The position numbers and the translations under genes were made by a program. From 2-02-FULL-55-14 sp964534125 (GTDB lineage: Bacteria; Bacteroidota; Ignavibacteria; UBA10030), in NCBI GenBank assembly GCA_964534125.1, contig CAZHOJ010000005.1:124001-188000 (forward strand): a stretch of DNA of 64,000 nucleotides. Reading direction: 5' to 3'. Shown here piece after piece: positions 1 through 14,911 of the stretch (position 1 is the first letter of the stretch; every line of letters begins with the position of its first letter). The notes beneath the pieces were generated by a model. It saw only the letters and a program-made list of their open reading frames with translations. It was not told where the DNA came from and made no database searches.

Positions 1-1174
1 TGCGGCCACCCTCGCGGATAGCGAACCGGAGCCCCTCCTCCATTGCGATGGGAGAGATCAGGTCGACGTTCACGGCATCGAGGTTATCGCCCGGCATGAC
101 CATCTCCACTCCGCCCGGGAGGGTGATAACACCGGTCACGTCGGTCGTACGGAAATAGAACTGCGGGCGGTACCCCGTCAGGAACGGCGTATGGCGTCCG
201 CCTTCGTCCTTCTTCAGCACGTAGACCTGGGCGGTGAACTTCGTGTGCGGAGTGATCGAGCCCGGCTTCGCGATGACCTGTCCACGCTCCAGCTCGGTCT
301 TTTCAACGCCGCGAAGCAGCAGCCCAGCATTGTCGCCGGCACGGACCTCATCGAGCTCCTTCCGGAACATCTCTGCGCCCGTGATGACGGTCTTCTTGTG
401 CGCTCCGAGTCCGATGACCTCAACCTCGTCACCGACCTTGGCATGTCCGCGCTCGACGCGACCGGTGCCGACCGTTCCACGGCCGGTGATCGAGAACACG
501 TCCTCGACCGGCATCAGGAACGGCTTCTCGACATCACGCTGCGGGAGCGGGATATAGCTGTCGACAGCGCTCATCAGCTCGAGGATCGGCTTCGCTTCCG
601 GTCCATCGGGATTGAAACCGTCCTTCAGGGCGGCTTCCATGGCCTTCAGGGCCGATCCGCGGACGATCGGGATCTCATCGCCGGGGAACTCGTAGGACTT
701 GAGCAGGTCGCGGATCTCGAGCTCGACGAGGTCGAGCAGCTCCGGATCGTCGACCGCATCGACCTTGTTCATGAACACGACGATACGGGGAACGTTGACC
801 TGACGTGCGAGCAGGATATGCTCACGGGTCTGAGGCATCGGGCCGTCAGTGGCGGCGACGACAAGGATCGCACCGTCCATCTGAGCCGCACCGGTGATCA
901 TGTTCTTCACGTAGTCAGCGTGGCCCGGGCAGTCGACGTGAGCGTAATGACGCTCTGCAGTCGAATACTCGACATGTGCCGTGTTGATCGTGATACCGCG
1001 CGCCTTTTCCTCGGGCGCGTTGTCGATGGAGTCGAACGAACGCACCTCCGACAGTCCCTTCTTGCTGAGGACCATCGTGATGGCAGCGGTCAGCGTCGTC
1101 TTACCATGGTCGACGTGACCGATCGTGCCGATGTTCACGTGCGGCTTGCTTCGGTCAAATTTTTCTTTGGCCAT
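1..1174 (-). CDS. tuf: Elongation factor Tu (3' end cut by window edge)
   Basis: Delivers aminoacyl-tRNA to the ribosome as a GTP complex. Translation from the ATG at 1174 gives MAKEKFDRSKPHVNIGTIGH and then the G1 loop GHVDHGKT, the DCPGH switch-II motif and the NKVD specificity motif, followed by the two beta-barrel domains. About 391 codons are present and the family is usually 394-400 residues, so only a few C-terminal residues lie outside the window. The ribosome-binding site AAGGAGA is just upstream (about 1180-1187). It is the last gene visible in rpsL-rpsG-fusA-tuf, 48 bases after fusA, and so is probably cotranscribed with it. His of DCPGH, needed for GTP hydrolysis, is intact. Confidence 0.97.
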   Translation of the reverse strand, partial: MAKEKFDRSKPHVNIGTIGHVDHGKTTLTAAITMVLSKKGLSEVRSFDSIDNAPEEKARGITINTAHVEYSTAERHYAHVDCPGHADYVKNMITGAAQMDGAILVVAATDGPMPQTREHILLARQVNVPRIVVFMNKVDAVDDPELLDLVELEIRDLLKSYEFPGDEIPIVRGSALKAMEAALKDGFNPDGPEAKPILELMSAVDSYIPLPQRDVEKPFLMPVEDVFSITGRGTVGTGRVERGHAKVGDEVEVIGLGAHKKTVITGAEMFRKELDEVRAGDNAGLLLRGVEKTELERGQVIAKPGSITPHTKFTAQVYVLKKDEGGRHTPFLTGYRPQFYFRTTDVTGVITLPGGVEMVMPGDNLDAVNVDLISPIAMEEGLRFAIREGGR

Positions 1175-1222
1175 AAGGGTCTCCTTGGATTAGGTCATCC
1201 GTCGATACGGGGTTACTCTGCA

Positions 1223-3325
<2,103 letters not shown>

Positions 3326-3422
3326 ACATTCCTTTGGGGCAAGCGCTTTCAGCGATGGTCATACATCGCCGCCATGCAGCTCCCCGATCAAGCTGTTTCT
3401 GCGTTCGTTGTTGTCGTACCGC

Positions 3423-3890
3423 TTACCAGCGGAAGTGGGCAAAGGCCTTGTTGGCCTCGGCCATGCGGTGCACATCGTCCTTCTTTTTGATCGCACCGCC
3501 CTCGCCCGCGGATGCTGCAAGCAGCTCCGCCGCGAGCTTTTGTGCCATAGACTTTTCCGAGCGTGCTGTGGCATTGGTGATGAGCCATCGGATTGCGAGA
3601 GCGGTTCGCCGCCCGGGACGAACTTCTGTTGGGACCTGATAGGTCGCGCCGCCTACGCGACGCGCACGAACCTCGATCAGCGGAGAAGCGTTCTCCACCG
3701 CCTTGCGAAAGACCTCAACCGGGTCTTTTGACGTCTTCGTTCCTATAGAATCCAGCGCATGATACATGATGCGGCGAGCCGTGCTCTTCTTTCCCTGCTT
3801 CAGAAGGTTGTTCACGAAGCGGGCAACGAGAATATCGCCGTATTTCGGGTCGGGTTGTAACCGACGGGAGCCTGCAGTCTTCTTTCTCAT
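3423..3890 (-). CDS. rpsG: 30S ribosomal protein S7 (uS7)
   Basis: Primary 16S rRNA-binding protein that nucleates the 30S head. It has 155 residues, the usual length, starting MRKKTAGSRRLQPDPKYGD and containing the conserved LVARFVNNLLKQGKKSTA and ENASPLIEVRARRVGGATYQ segments. It begins 8 bases after the rpsL stop, so the two are translationally close. The 97-base gap to fusA holds no gene. Confidence 0.98.
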   Translation of the reverse strand: MRKKTAGSRRLQPDPKYGDILVARFVNNLLKQGKKSTARRIMYHALDSIGTKTSKDPVEVFRKAVENASPLIEVRARRVGGATYQVPTEVRPGRRTALAIRWLITNATARSEKSMAQKLAAELLAASAGEGGAIKKKDDVHRMAEANKAFAHFRW

Positions 3891-3898
3891 TCCTGACC

Positions 3899-4273
3899 CT
3901 ACTGCTTCGGCCGCTTCGCCCCGTACTTGGAGCGGGCCTGTTTTCGGTCCTGTACGCCCTGCGTATCGAGCGTGCCGCGAACGATGTGATAGCGCACACC
4001 CGGAAGGTCCTTCACACGGCCTCCCCGGATCATAACGATCGAGTGTTCCTGAAGGTTATGACCTTCACCGGGAATGTAAGCCGTCACCTCGATCCCGCTT
4101 ACCAACCGCACACGCGCAACCTTGCGGAGTGCCGAGTTCGGCTTTTTCGGGGTCGTCGTATACACGCGCGTACAGACTCCCCGCTTCTGCGGGCTCGACT
4201 GAAGGGCAGGAGATTTGCTCTTGAACGAGACCCTCTCCCTGCCTTTGCGGACGAGTTGGTTAATAGTTGGCAA
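3899..4273 (-). CDS. rpsL: 30S ribosomal protein S12 (uS12)
   Basis: Decoding-centre protein, 124 residues. The start codon is TTG: no ATG is available before MPTINQLVRKGRE, and AGGGGTG stands about 7 bases upstream. The TTTPKKPNSALRKV loop and the GGRVKDLPG loop keep the lysines that, when mutated, give streptomycin resistance in other bacteria, so a sensitive-type protein is expected. It is the first gene of the str operon; a promoter is seen at 4314-4342. Confidence 0.97.
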   Translation of the reverse strand: MPTINQLVRKGRERVSFKSKSPALQSSPQKRGVCTRVYTTTPKKPNSALRKVARVRLVSGIEVTAYIPGEGHNLQEHSIVMIRGGRVKDLPGVRYHIVRGTLDTQGVQDRKQARSKYGAKRPKQ

Positions 4274-4313
4274 TCAGATCACCCCTATGAGTTCAATTTT
4301 GGCGGAGCTTTTA

Positions 4314-4342
4314 AATGTAAAGAAATCTGTCTCGAATGTCAA
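4314..4342 (-). promoter_or_regulatory. Promoter of the rpsL-rpsG-fusA-tuf operon
   Basis: On the minus strand, in the rpoC-rpsL gap, a perfect -35 hexamer TTGACA (4337-4342) is followed by a 17-base spacer and TACATT (4314-4319). In the FCB way of writing it this is TTG-N20-TACATTTA. Transcription would start near 4307, leaving about 34 bases before the rpsL TTG. It suggests that the str genes can be transcribed separately from rpoBC. No terminator is visible after rpoC, so readthrough is also likely. Confidence 0.75.
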
Positions 4343-4363
4343 TATCCATCGCTACTTTGCAGC

Positions 4364-7300
4364 CTATGCTGAGACCCGAGCCTTCCGCTTCAGCTTCCGC
4401 ACTCCTCCGGCCTCGACCGTCTCCTCCTGAGACTCCTCCGACTCCTGCGAGACCTCTTCCTGGCGCTCGAATAACGGTTCTCCGATGACCATGAGGTTCT
4501 TCCACTTCTTCTGACCTGTACCGGCCGGGATCAGATGGCCCATGATCACGTTCTCCTTGAGCCCGAGCAGGGGGTCCACCTTTCCTTCGATCGCTGCGTC
4601 CGTCAGGACTTTTGTCGTCTCCTGGAAAGACGCGGCCGAGAACCAGCTGTCCGTGGTCAGCGAGGCCTGCGTGATACCGAGCAGGATGGGCTCGGAGGTG
4701 GCTGGTTCAGCGTCCCGGACCTCCGCGACCTTCTTCGACCTCTTCTTCAGGTCGATATTGACCTCCCGGACCTCCTTCTTCTGAATCAGCTGACCGTTCT
4801 TGAACTTCGAATCACCCTTGCTCTCGACCACGGTCTTCTCGAACACCTCATCGTTCTCGTCATGCAGGCGCGCCTTGTCGATATGGTCCCCTTCGAGGAA
4901 CTTCGAGTCTCCCGGGTCCACGATCCGCACCTTCTGCATCATCTGCCGGACGATTACCTCGATGTGCTTATCGTTGATCTTCACACCCTGCATCCGGTAG
5001 ACCTCCTGGATCTCGTTCACCAGGTACTCCTGCACGGCCGTCGTCCCCTTGATCTTAAGGATATCGTGAGGATCGATCGATCCGGCCGAGAGACGCTCTC
5101 CCGCACGGACGACATCACCTTCCTGAGCCAGCAGGTGCTTGCCGAGCGGCACGAGGTACGTCCGCGTGTCCTTGCCGTCATGACTTGAGACGAAGACCTC
5201 ACGCGAACCGCGCTTGGGCTGTCCGATCGACACGATGCCGTCGATCTCGCTCACGACGGATGGATCGACCGGGTGCCTGGCCTCGAAGAGCTCCGTCACG
5301 CGAGGCAGACCGCCTGTGATGTCGCGGGTCTTTCCGATATCGCGCGGAATCTTGACGAGCACGGTCCCAGCCTTGATCTGCTCCCCGTCCTCGACGGTCA
5401 GGTGTGCACGTGTCGGGATCGGATACCCGGAGAGCTTCTCGCCGTTCGCATCCTCGACATGCAGCATCGGGATGAGCGTCTTGTCGCGGCTGTCAATGAC
5501 GACCTTCTGGATGTGGCCGGTCTGCTCGTCGGGTTCCTCGCGATATGTGGCATTCTCCTTCAGGTCGACGTACCGCACGACACCGGGCTTCTCGGAGATG
5601 ATGACCGCGTTGTAGGGATCCCAGTCGTAAATGAGCTCGCCACGCTGGATCTTCTGTCCCTCCCGCACGTTCATGATCGCGCCGTAGGGGACATCGTAGC
5701 GTGTCAGCACCCTGTTGTCGTCGTCGAGCACGCTGATGACACCGCTGCGGCCGGACACGATCTGCCGCTCGATCTCGTCGATGGTGACATCGATCGTCTT
5801 GACACCCTCGTACTTCACCACGCCGTCGAACTTCGACGCGATCTGCGACTGCGCTGCGATAAGGCTCGCCGTGCCGCCGGTGTGGAAGGTCCGCAGTGTG
5901 AGCTGCGTGCCCGGCTCACCGATGGACTGCGCCGCGATGACGCCGACGGCAAGTCCGACCTCGACAAGCTTTCCGGTGGTGAGGTCGCGGCCATAACATT
6001 TGGCGCACACGCCCCGGCGCGCATCGCAGGTGAGCACGGAACGGATCAGGACCGATTCGATGGAGGTCACCGAGATCGCCAGCGCCTTCTCTTCGTCGAT
6101 GAGTTCGCCCGCCTGGACAATGACCTGGTCGGTCAACGGATCGACGACATCCTGCAGGGAAACGCGACCAAGGATACGCTCTGCGAGCGGCTCCTTGATG
6201 TCCTCCCCTTCCTTCAGGGCGCTCGTCAGGACTCCGGTAATGGTCTTGCAGTCATCCTCGCTGATGATGGCATCCTGTGCGACATCGATGAGACGCCGCG
6301 TCAGGTACCCCGCATCAGCCGTCTTGAGCGCGGTGTCGGCAAGGCCCTTCCGGGCGCCGTGCGTGGAGATGAAGTACTCCTGCACCGACAGACCCTCGCG
6401 GAAGTTCGCGATGATGGGATTCTCAATGAGCTCGCCCGTCGCTCCGGAGAGGGACTTCTGGGGCTTGGCCATCAGGCCGCGCATGCCCGCGAGCTGGCGC
6501 ACCTGCTCCTTCGAGCCTCTGGCGCCGGAATCGACCATCATATAGAGTGAGTTGAAGCCATCCCGGTCGTGCTGCAGCGAGTCGAACAGTTTGTCCGCGA
6601 TCCGGCTTGTCGCACGCGTCCAGATGTCGATAACCTTGTTGTACCGCTCGCCGTTGGTGATGAAGCCCCGATAGTACTGGGATTCGACGTTCTCGACGTC
6701 CTTCATCGCCTTCGCGATGATGTCCTGTTTTTCCTGGGGAATAATGACGTCGCCGACGGAGACCGAGAGGCCGCCCTTCGTGGCATATGTGAAGCCGAGG
6801 TGCTTCAGCTGGTCGAGGAACGTGGCCGTCTCGAGGTTGCCGCATCGCCGGAAGGTCATGGCGATGAGCTGGACGAGACGTTTCTTGTTCAGGAGCTCGT
6901 TGATGAACGGGACACCCTCGGGGACGATCTGATTGAAGATCACCCGTCCGACGGTCGTTTCGATGAGCTGACCGTTGTGGCGAAGCTTGATGCGGGCATG
7001 CAATGCTGCCTTGCCGTGGTCATGTGCAACGATGACCTCGTTCATGCTGGAGAAGCTCAATCCCTCGCCCTTCTCACCCGAACGGGATTTCGTCAGGTAA
7101 TAGCACCCGAGCACCTGGTCCTGCGTTGGTGTGACAATGGGTGCGCCGCTCGCCGGCGAGAGGATGTTATGGCTCGACAGCATCAGCAGCCGCGCCTCGA
7201 GTTGTGCCTCGTACGACAACGGCACGTGGACCGCCATCTGGTCGCCGTCGAAGTCAGCGTTGAATGCCGTGCAGACCATCGGGTGGATACGAATGGCCTT

Positions 7301-8668
7301 ACCTTCGACGAGAACGGGCTGGAAGGCCTGGATACCGAGCCGGTGCAGCGTGGGAGCACGGTTCAGCAGTACAGGATGGCCTTCGATGATATGGTCGAGT
7401 ATGTCCCACACTTCGGGACCCTTCTTGTCGACCATCTTCCGCGCGCTCTTCACGGTCTTGACCAGTCCGCGCTCGATGAGCTTGCGGATGATGTGGGGTT
7501 TGAACAGCTCAACGGCCATGTCCTTGGGAAGACCGCACTCGTGCAGCTTCAGCTCGGGACCGACGACGATCACCGAACGACCGGAATAGTCGACCCGCTT
7601 GCCGAGAAGGTTCTGGCGGAACCGGCCCTGCTTACCCTTCAGCATATCAGAGAGGGACTTCAGCGCACGATTGTTGTCGCTCCGAACGGCATTGATGCGC
7701 CTCGAATTGTCCAGGAGCGAATCGACGGCCTCCTGCAGCATCCGCTTCTCGTTACGAAGAATGACCTCGGGGGCCTTGATCTCGATGAGGCGTTTCAGGC
7801 GGTTATTGCGGATGATGACACGCCGATACAGGTCGTTGAGGTCCGACGTCGCGAACCGTCCGCCTTCGAGCGGAACGAGCGGACGCAGCTCTGGCGGGAT
7901 CACGGGGATCACATCCAGGATCATCCACGACGGATTGTTCGGGGCGGTGAGCTCGCTCTTGCGGAACGCCTCAACAACACGGAGCCGCTTGAGTGCGTCC
8001 TGCTTCTTCTGGACAGAGGTCTCGGTGGACACCGCTGCGCGGAGCTCTCCGGCCAGCGATTCGATGTCGACACGGCGGAGCAAATCCTTGATCGCATCTC
8101 CACCCATCTTCGCGATGAACTTCTTCTGATCGTCGTTCTCGAGGTCCTGGTTGTCCTCGGGAAGTGACGCGAGGATCTCGAGGTACTGGTCCTCCGAAAT
8201 GAGGTCGAGCTTCCGGAGCCCGGTCATCCCCGGATTGACCACAACGTAGGACTCGTAGTAGATGATCTTCTCGAGTTCCTTCGCCGCGATGCCAAGCACG
8301 GTGCCGATCTTGCTGGGCATGGAGCGGAAGTACCAGATATGCGCCACCGGTACGGCCAGGGCGATATGACCCATCCGTTCGCGGCGGACGCTCTTCTGCG
8401 TGACCTCGACGCCGCAGCGGTCGCAGACGATGCCCTTGTAGCGGATGCGCTTGTATTTCCCGCAATGGCACTCCCAGTCACGGACGGGCCCAAAGATCTT
8501 CTCGCAGAACAGTCCGTCCTTCTCGGGGCGGAACGAGCGATAGTTGATCGTCTCCGGCTTCGTCACCTCGCCGTGCGAACGGCCGAGGATCATGTCCGGA
8601 GAGGCCAGACTCAGCGTGATCTTCGAGAACGCCTTCTTTACGATATCTGCATGATGTGTGAACGGCAT
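4364..8668 (-). CDS. rpoC: RNA polymerase beta-prime subunit
   Basis: Catalytic subunit of RNA polymerase, 1434 residues. Visible are the N-terminal zinc site CHCGKYKRIRYKG...CDRCG (about residues 66-84), the active-site NADFDGDQM near residue 455, and the second zinc site CDARRGVCAKCYG. The start chosen is the ATG at 8668 (MPFTHHADIVKK), because GGAGG lies 6 bases upstream; a TTG four codons earlier falls inside that Shine-Dalgarno region. The frame ends with a basic tail (KLKRKARVSA). It lies 57 bases after rpoB. Confidence 0.97.
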   Translation of the reverse strand: MPFTHHADIVKKAFSKITLSLASPDMILGRSHGEVTKPETINYRSFRPEKDGLFCEKIFGPVRDWECHCGKYKRIRYKGIVCDRCGVEVTQKSVRRERMGHIALAVPVAHIWYFRSMPSKIGTVLGIAAKELEKIIYYESYVVVNPGMTGLRKLDLISEDQYLEILASLPEDNQDLENDDQKKFIAKMGGDAIKDLLRRVDIESLAGELRAAVSTETSVQKKQDALKRLRVVEAFRKSELTAPNNPSWMILDVIPVIPPELRPLVPLEGGRFATSDLNDLYRRVIIRNNRLKRLIEIKAPEVILRNEKRMLQEAVDSLLDNSRRINAVRSDNNRALKSLSDMLKGKQGRFRQNLLGKRVDYSGRSVIVVGPELKLHECGLPKDMAVELFKPHIIRKLIERGLVKTVKSARKMVDKKGPEVWDILDHIIEGHPVLLNRAPTLHRLGIQAFQPVLVEGKAIRIHPMVCTAFNADFDGDQMAVHVPLSYEAQLEARLLMLSSHNILSPASGAPIVTPTQDQVLGCYYLTKSRSGEKGEGLSFSSMNEVIVAHDHGKAALHARIKLRHNGQLIETTVGRVIFNQIVPEGVPFINELLNKKRLVQLIAMTFRRCGNLETATFLDQLKHLGFTYATKGGLSVSVGDVIIPQEKQDIIAKAMKDVENVESQYYRGFITNGERYNKVIDIWTRATSRIADKLFDSLQHDRDGFNSLYMMVDSGARGSKEQVRQLAGMRGLMAKPQKSLSGATGELIENPIIANFREGLSVQEYFISTHGARKGLADTALKTADAGYLTRRLIDVAQDAIISEDDCKTITGVLTSALKEGEDIKEPLAERILGRVSLQDVVDPLTDQVIVQAGELIDEEKALAISVTSIESVLIRSVLTCDARRGVCAKCYGRDLTTGKLVEVGLAVGVIAAQSIGEPGTQLTLRTFHTGGTASLIAAQSQIASKFDGVVKYEGVKTIDVTIDEIERQIVSGRSGVISVLDDDNRVLTRYDVPYGAIMNVREGQKIQRGELIYDWDPYNAVIISEKPGVVRYVDLKENATYREEPDEQTGHIQKVVIDSRDKTLIPMLHVEDANGEKLSGYPIPTRAHLTVEDGEQIKAGTVLVKIPRDIGKTRDITGGLPRVTELFEARHPVDPSVVSEIDGIVSIGQPKRGSREVFVSSHDGKDTRTYLVPLGKHLLAQEGDVVRAGERLSAGSIDPHDILKIKGTTAVQEYLVNEIQEVYRMQGVKINDKHIEVIVRQMMQKVRIVDPGDSKFLEGDHIDKARLHDENDEVFEKTVVESKGDSKFKNGQLIQKKEVREVNIDLKKRSKKVAEVRDAEPATSEPILLGITQASLTTDSWFSAASFQETTKVLTDAAIEGKVDPLLGLKENVIMGHLIPAGTGQKKWKNLMVIGEPLFERQEEVSQESEESQEETVEAGGVRKLKRKARVSA

Positions 8669-8725
8669 GTATGCCTCCAACTCACGATTGTGTAAACAAC
8701 GATCGGTGGTCCCCGCCTGCGGGCA

Positions 8726-12502
<3,777 letters not shown>

Positions 12503-12565
12503 CGTACCTTCTCCTTGGGACTTGACATGACGGAAGCAGCACCCGACGGGTGCGTCGTCCGATGA

Positions 12566-12617
12566 CCATGAACGGGAACCGTCGCGGCACAGTACCGCGA
12601 CGGCCACCTGTTCATGG
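12566..12617 (-). promoter_or_regulatory. Long hairpin in the rplL-rpoB leader (attenuator/processing-site candidate)
   Basis: The outer arms CCATGAAC/GTTCATGG (8 bp, 12566-12573 with 12610-12617) flank an internal loop. Inside is a perfect 9-bp stem, CCGTCGCGG/CCGCGACGG (579-587 with 595-603), closed by a 7-base loop. No U-tract follows, so it is not a simple terminator. A second small hairpin, GCACCC-GTC-GGGTGC, lies just downstream. In Escherichia coli the same position holds an attenuator and an RNase III site. That function here is inferred from position. Confidence 0.55.
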
Positions 12618-12680
12618 CTGAATTAGCGTGGACAATGCAGCTGCAGTTCGGCGTTGCGTGTTTCTTCACACGTCACCGGA

Positions 12681-13067
12681 CTACTTCAGCTCGACCGTTG
12701 CTCCTGCCTCTTCGAGCTCTTTCTTCAGCTTCTCTGCTTCGTCCTTCGACACCCCTTCTTTGACGGGCTTCGGTGCGCCGTCGACCAGGTCCTTCGCCTC
12801 TTTGAGGCCCAGGCCCGTCGCCGCGCGCACAACCTTGATGACGTTGATCTTCTGAGCACCAGCGGCCTTGAGCTCGACCGTGAACTCTGTCTGCTCCTCG
12901 GCCGCTGCAGCGCCACCCGCTGCGCCGGCACCTGCCATGGGGGCACCCATGATGACCGGGGCGGCCGCCGTGACACCGAACTTGCCCTCGAGCGCCTTCT
13001 TGAGCTCGACAGCTTCCATCATCGAAAGCTTCTCGATCTTTTCAACAATTTCTTCGACTACAGACAT
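12681..13067 (-). CDS. rplL: 50S ribosomal protein L7/L12 (bL12)
   Basis: Stalk protein that recruits translation GTPases, 128 residues. The N-terminal dimerisation helix (EEIVEKIEKLSMMEAVELKK) is followed by an Ala/Gly-rich hinge around residues 38-58 and the C-terminal factor-binding domain with GLGLKEAKDLVDGAPKPVKE. It follows rplJ by 54 bases, the usual pairing that allows unequal expression of L10 and L12. Confidence 0.98.
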   Translation of the reverse strand: MSVVEEIVEKIEKLSMMEAVELKKALEGKFGVTAAAPVIMGAPMAGAGAAGGAAAAEEQTEFTVELKAAGAQKINVIKVVRAATGLGLKEAKDLVDGAPKPVKEGVSKDEAEKLKKELEEAGATVELK

Positions 13068-13121
13068 TGCAATACTCCTTCGAATAGATATAAACGTGGA
13101 CTCTTGTGGTGTTCGAAGAGG

Positions 13122-13646
13122 CTAGGCTGCCTTCTTCTGTTCAGCGATCTGGTCGATGACGCTGACGAGATCCCGCGCAACGGCATTGATCACGCCAACG
13201 ATGCCCGACATCGGCGCCTCGATGCTTCCGAGGATAGCCGCCATGAGCTCTTTCCGCGACGGGATCGCTGCGAGATCGGCGATCAGGGAGCCGTCATAGA
13301 CCTGACGCTCCAGCACGGCCGCCTTCAGCTTCATCTTTCCGGTCTTCTCATTGTACTGCTTGATGATCCGGGCAGCAGCTGAGATGTCATCGCCGCAGAA
13401 GGCGATGCCCGTCGGACCAACGAGGTAATCATAGACCTTTTCATACCCCGTGACCCGTTCGAGCGCCTTTCTCACGAGCGTGTTCTTGTAGACGGTATAC
13501 TCGACACCGGCCTTCCGGAACTCCCGCCGCAGCTCACGTTCGTCTGCGACGGTCATGCCCGTGAAATCGGCGAAATAGACCGCCTGTGCCTTGCTCGTCC
13601 GCTCCGCAACCTCATCGATGATTGCGTCCTTCTCACTGCGTTTCAT
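13122..13646 (-). CDS. rplJ: 50S ribosomal protein L10 (uL10)
   Basis: Base of the ribosomal stalk that binds L12 dimers, 174 residues. The N-terminal part (VYFADFTGMTVADERELRRE, VYKNTLVRKALE) is typical of the family, and the C-terminal helix ends in a lysine-rich tail, EQKKAA. A leader hairpin at 13667-13700 is the likely L10(L12)4 autoregulatory site. Confidence 0.97.
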   Translation of the reverse strand: MKRSEKDAIIDEVAERTSKAQAVYFADFTGMTVADERELRREFRKAGVEYTVYKNTLVRKALERVTGYEKVYDYLVGPTGIAFCGDDISAAARIIKQYNEKTGKMKLKAAVLERQVYDGSLIADLAAIPSRKELMAAILGSIEAPMSGIVGVINAVARDLVSVIDQIAEQKKAA

Positions 13647-13666
13647 GTGTACCTCGTAACGTGGTC

Positions 13667-13700
13667 GTCCGGTGAGAAGCCCCCCGAAAGGGCACCGGAC
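13667..13700 (-). promoter_or_regulatory. Ribosomal L10 leader hairpin candidate
   Basis: In the 101-base gap between rplA and rplJ, minus strand, GTCCGGTG pairs perfectly with CACCGGAC (8 bp) around an internal GCCC/GGGG element. Its position just before rplJ is where many bacteria carry the L10-leader RNA, at which L10-L12 represses its own translation. I could not compare it with the Rfam model, so the class assignment rests on position and shape. Confidence 0.45.
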
Positions 13701-13747
13701 ATTGCTTTAGAAGAGAGCGAGTGCGTAAACTCTGTGATGTTCTGCCG

Positions 13748-14446
13748 TTAGTGCGCAGCAGCTTCTGCGCGGTCAATATGCACGCCGGGCCCCATGGTCG
13801 TGGAGATGGCGATGCTCTTCACGTATGTCCCTTTGGCCGTGGACGGCTTCAACCGGACGATCGTGCTGATGAACGATTGGATGTTCTCGACGAGTTTTTC
13901 CTGCTCGAACGACGCTTTGCCGACCGTCGCATGGACGATACCTGCCTTGTCGACGCGGAACTCGATCTTGCCGGCCTTGATCTCCTTCACCGCTGTCGCG
14001 ACGTCCGGGGTGACCGTGCCGCTCTTCGGATTCGGCATCAGACCGCGGGGGCCGAGGATCTTGCCGAGCCTCCCCAGATCGCCCATCACGTCCGGCGTGG
14101 CAATGATGACGTCCGTATCCGTCCACCCACCCTGGATCTTCTCGAGGTAGTCCTTGTAGCCGACCATATCGGCGCCTGCAGCCTTCGCCTCCTCGTCCTT
14201 GGGTGGCTTGGCGATGACGAGCACGCGCACGGACTTGCCGATCCCATGAGGAAGGGCGACGGTGCCGCGGAGCGCCTGGTCTGCCTTGCGGGGATCGAGA
14301 CCCAGGCGAACGGCGATGTCCACGCTCTCGGCGAACTTCGCGCTGGCCGTCTGCTTCACGACCGCGACCGCATCAGCGATCGAATACTGTTTCTTCGCAT
14401 CGACCTTCGATGCGACCCCTTTGAACCGTTTGCTGTGATCTTTCAT
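13748..14446 (-). CDS. rplA: 50S ribosomal protein L1 (uL1)
   Basis: 23S rRNA-binding protein of the L1 stalk, 232 residues. It contains the family signature region (LGKILGPRGLMPNPKSGTVT) near residues 120-140 and the two-domain arrangement of L1. It lies 27 bases after rplK, as in nearly all bacteria. Confidence 0.98.
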   Translation of the reverse strand: MKDHSKRFKGVASKVDAKKQYSIADAVAVVKQTASAKFAESVDIAVRLGLDPRKADQALRGTVALPHGIGKSVRVLVIAKPPKDEEAKAAGADMVGYKDYLEKIQGGWTDTDVIIATPDVMGDLGRLGKILGPRGLMPNPKSGTVTPDVATAVKEIKAGKIEFRVDKAGIVHATVGKASFEQEKLVENIQSFISTIVRLKPSTAKGTYVKSIAISTTMGPGVHIDRAEAAAH

Positions 14447-14473
14447 GACGATCGTCCGACCTTCTTTTCTGCG

Positions 14474-14899
14474 TTAGTCTTCGACGGTGATGCCCATGCT
14501 GCGGGCCGTGCCAGCGACCATGCGCATGGCCGCTTCGACATCGTTGGCGTTCAGGTCGGGCATCTTCAGCTCCGCGATCTCGCGGACCTGCTTCGATGTG
14601 ACCTTCCCGACCTTGTTCCGGTTCGGCTCTCCCGAGCCCTTCTGCAGCTTTGCCGCACGAACGAGAAGGGTCGCCGCGGGAGGAGTCTTGGTGATGAACG
14701 TGAACGACTTGTCGGAGAAGACAGTGATGACCACCGGAATGATCAGGCCGGCCTGCTCCTTCGTTCGCGCGTTGAACTGTTTGCAGAACTCCATGATGTT
14801 CACGCCCTTCTGACCGAGCGCGGGACCGACCGGCGGGGCGGGATTCGCCTGCCCGGCGGGGATCTGCAGCTTGATGTATCCAGCTATCTTCTTTGCCAT
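14474..14899 (-). CDS. rplK: 50S ribosomal protein L11 (uL11)
   Basis: Component of the GTPase-associated centre, 141 residues. The N-terminal AGYIKLQIPAGQANPAPPVG and GPALGQKGVNIMEFCKQFN segments are conserved, and the C-terminal rRNA-binding domain carries KTPPAA. It starts 12 bases after nusG. Confidence 0.98.
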   Translation of the reverse strand: MAKKIAGYIKLQIPAGQANPAPPVGPALGQKGVNIMEFCKQFNARTKEQAGLIIPVVITVFSDKSFTFITKTPPAATLLVRAAKLQKGSGEPNRNKVGKVTSKQVREIAELKMPDLNANDVEAAMRMVAGTARSMGITVED

Positions 14900-14911
14900 A
14901 CGATATCCTGC

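Noticed and set aside
6423..6845. Alternative frame on the minus strand inside rpoC
   Set aside because: It is a shadow of the rpoC frame with no ribosome-binding site and a low-complexity Arg-rich translation.
12503..12607. 35-residue N-terminal extension of RpoB
   Set aside because: It does not resemble any RpoB N-terminus and runs through the structured leader; AAGGAG before the TTG at 12502 supports the shorter protein.
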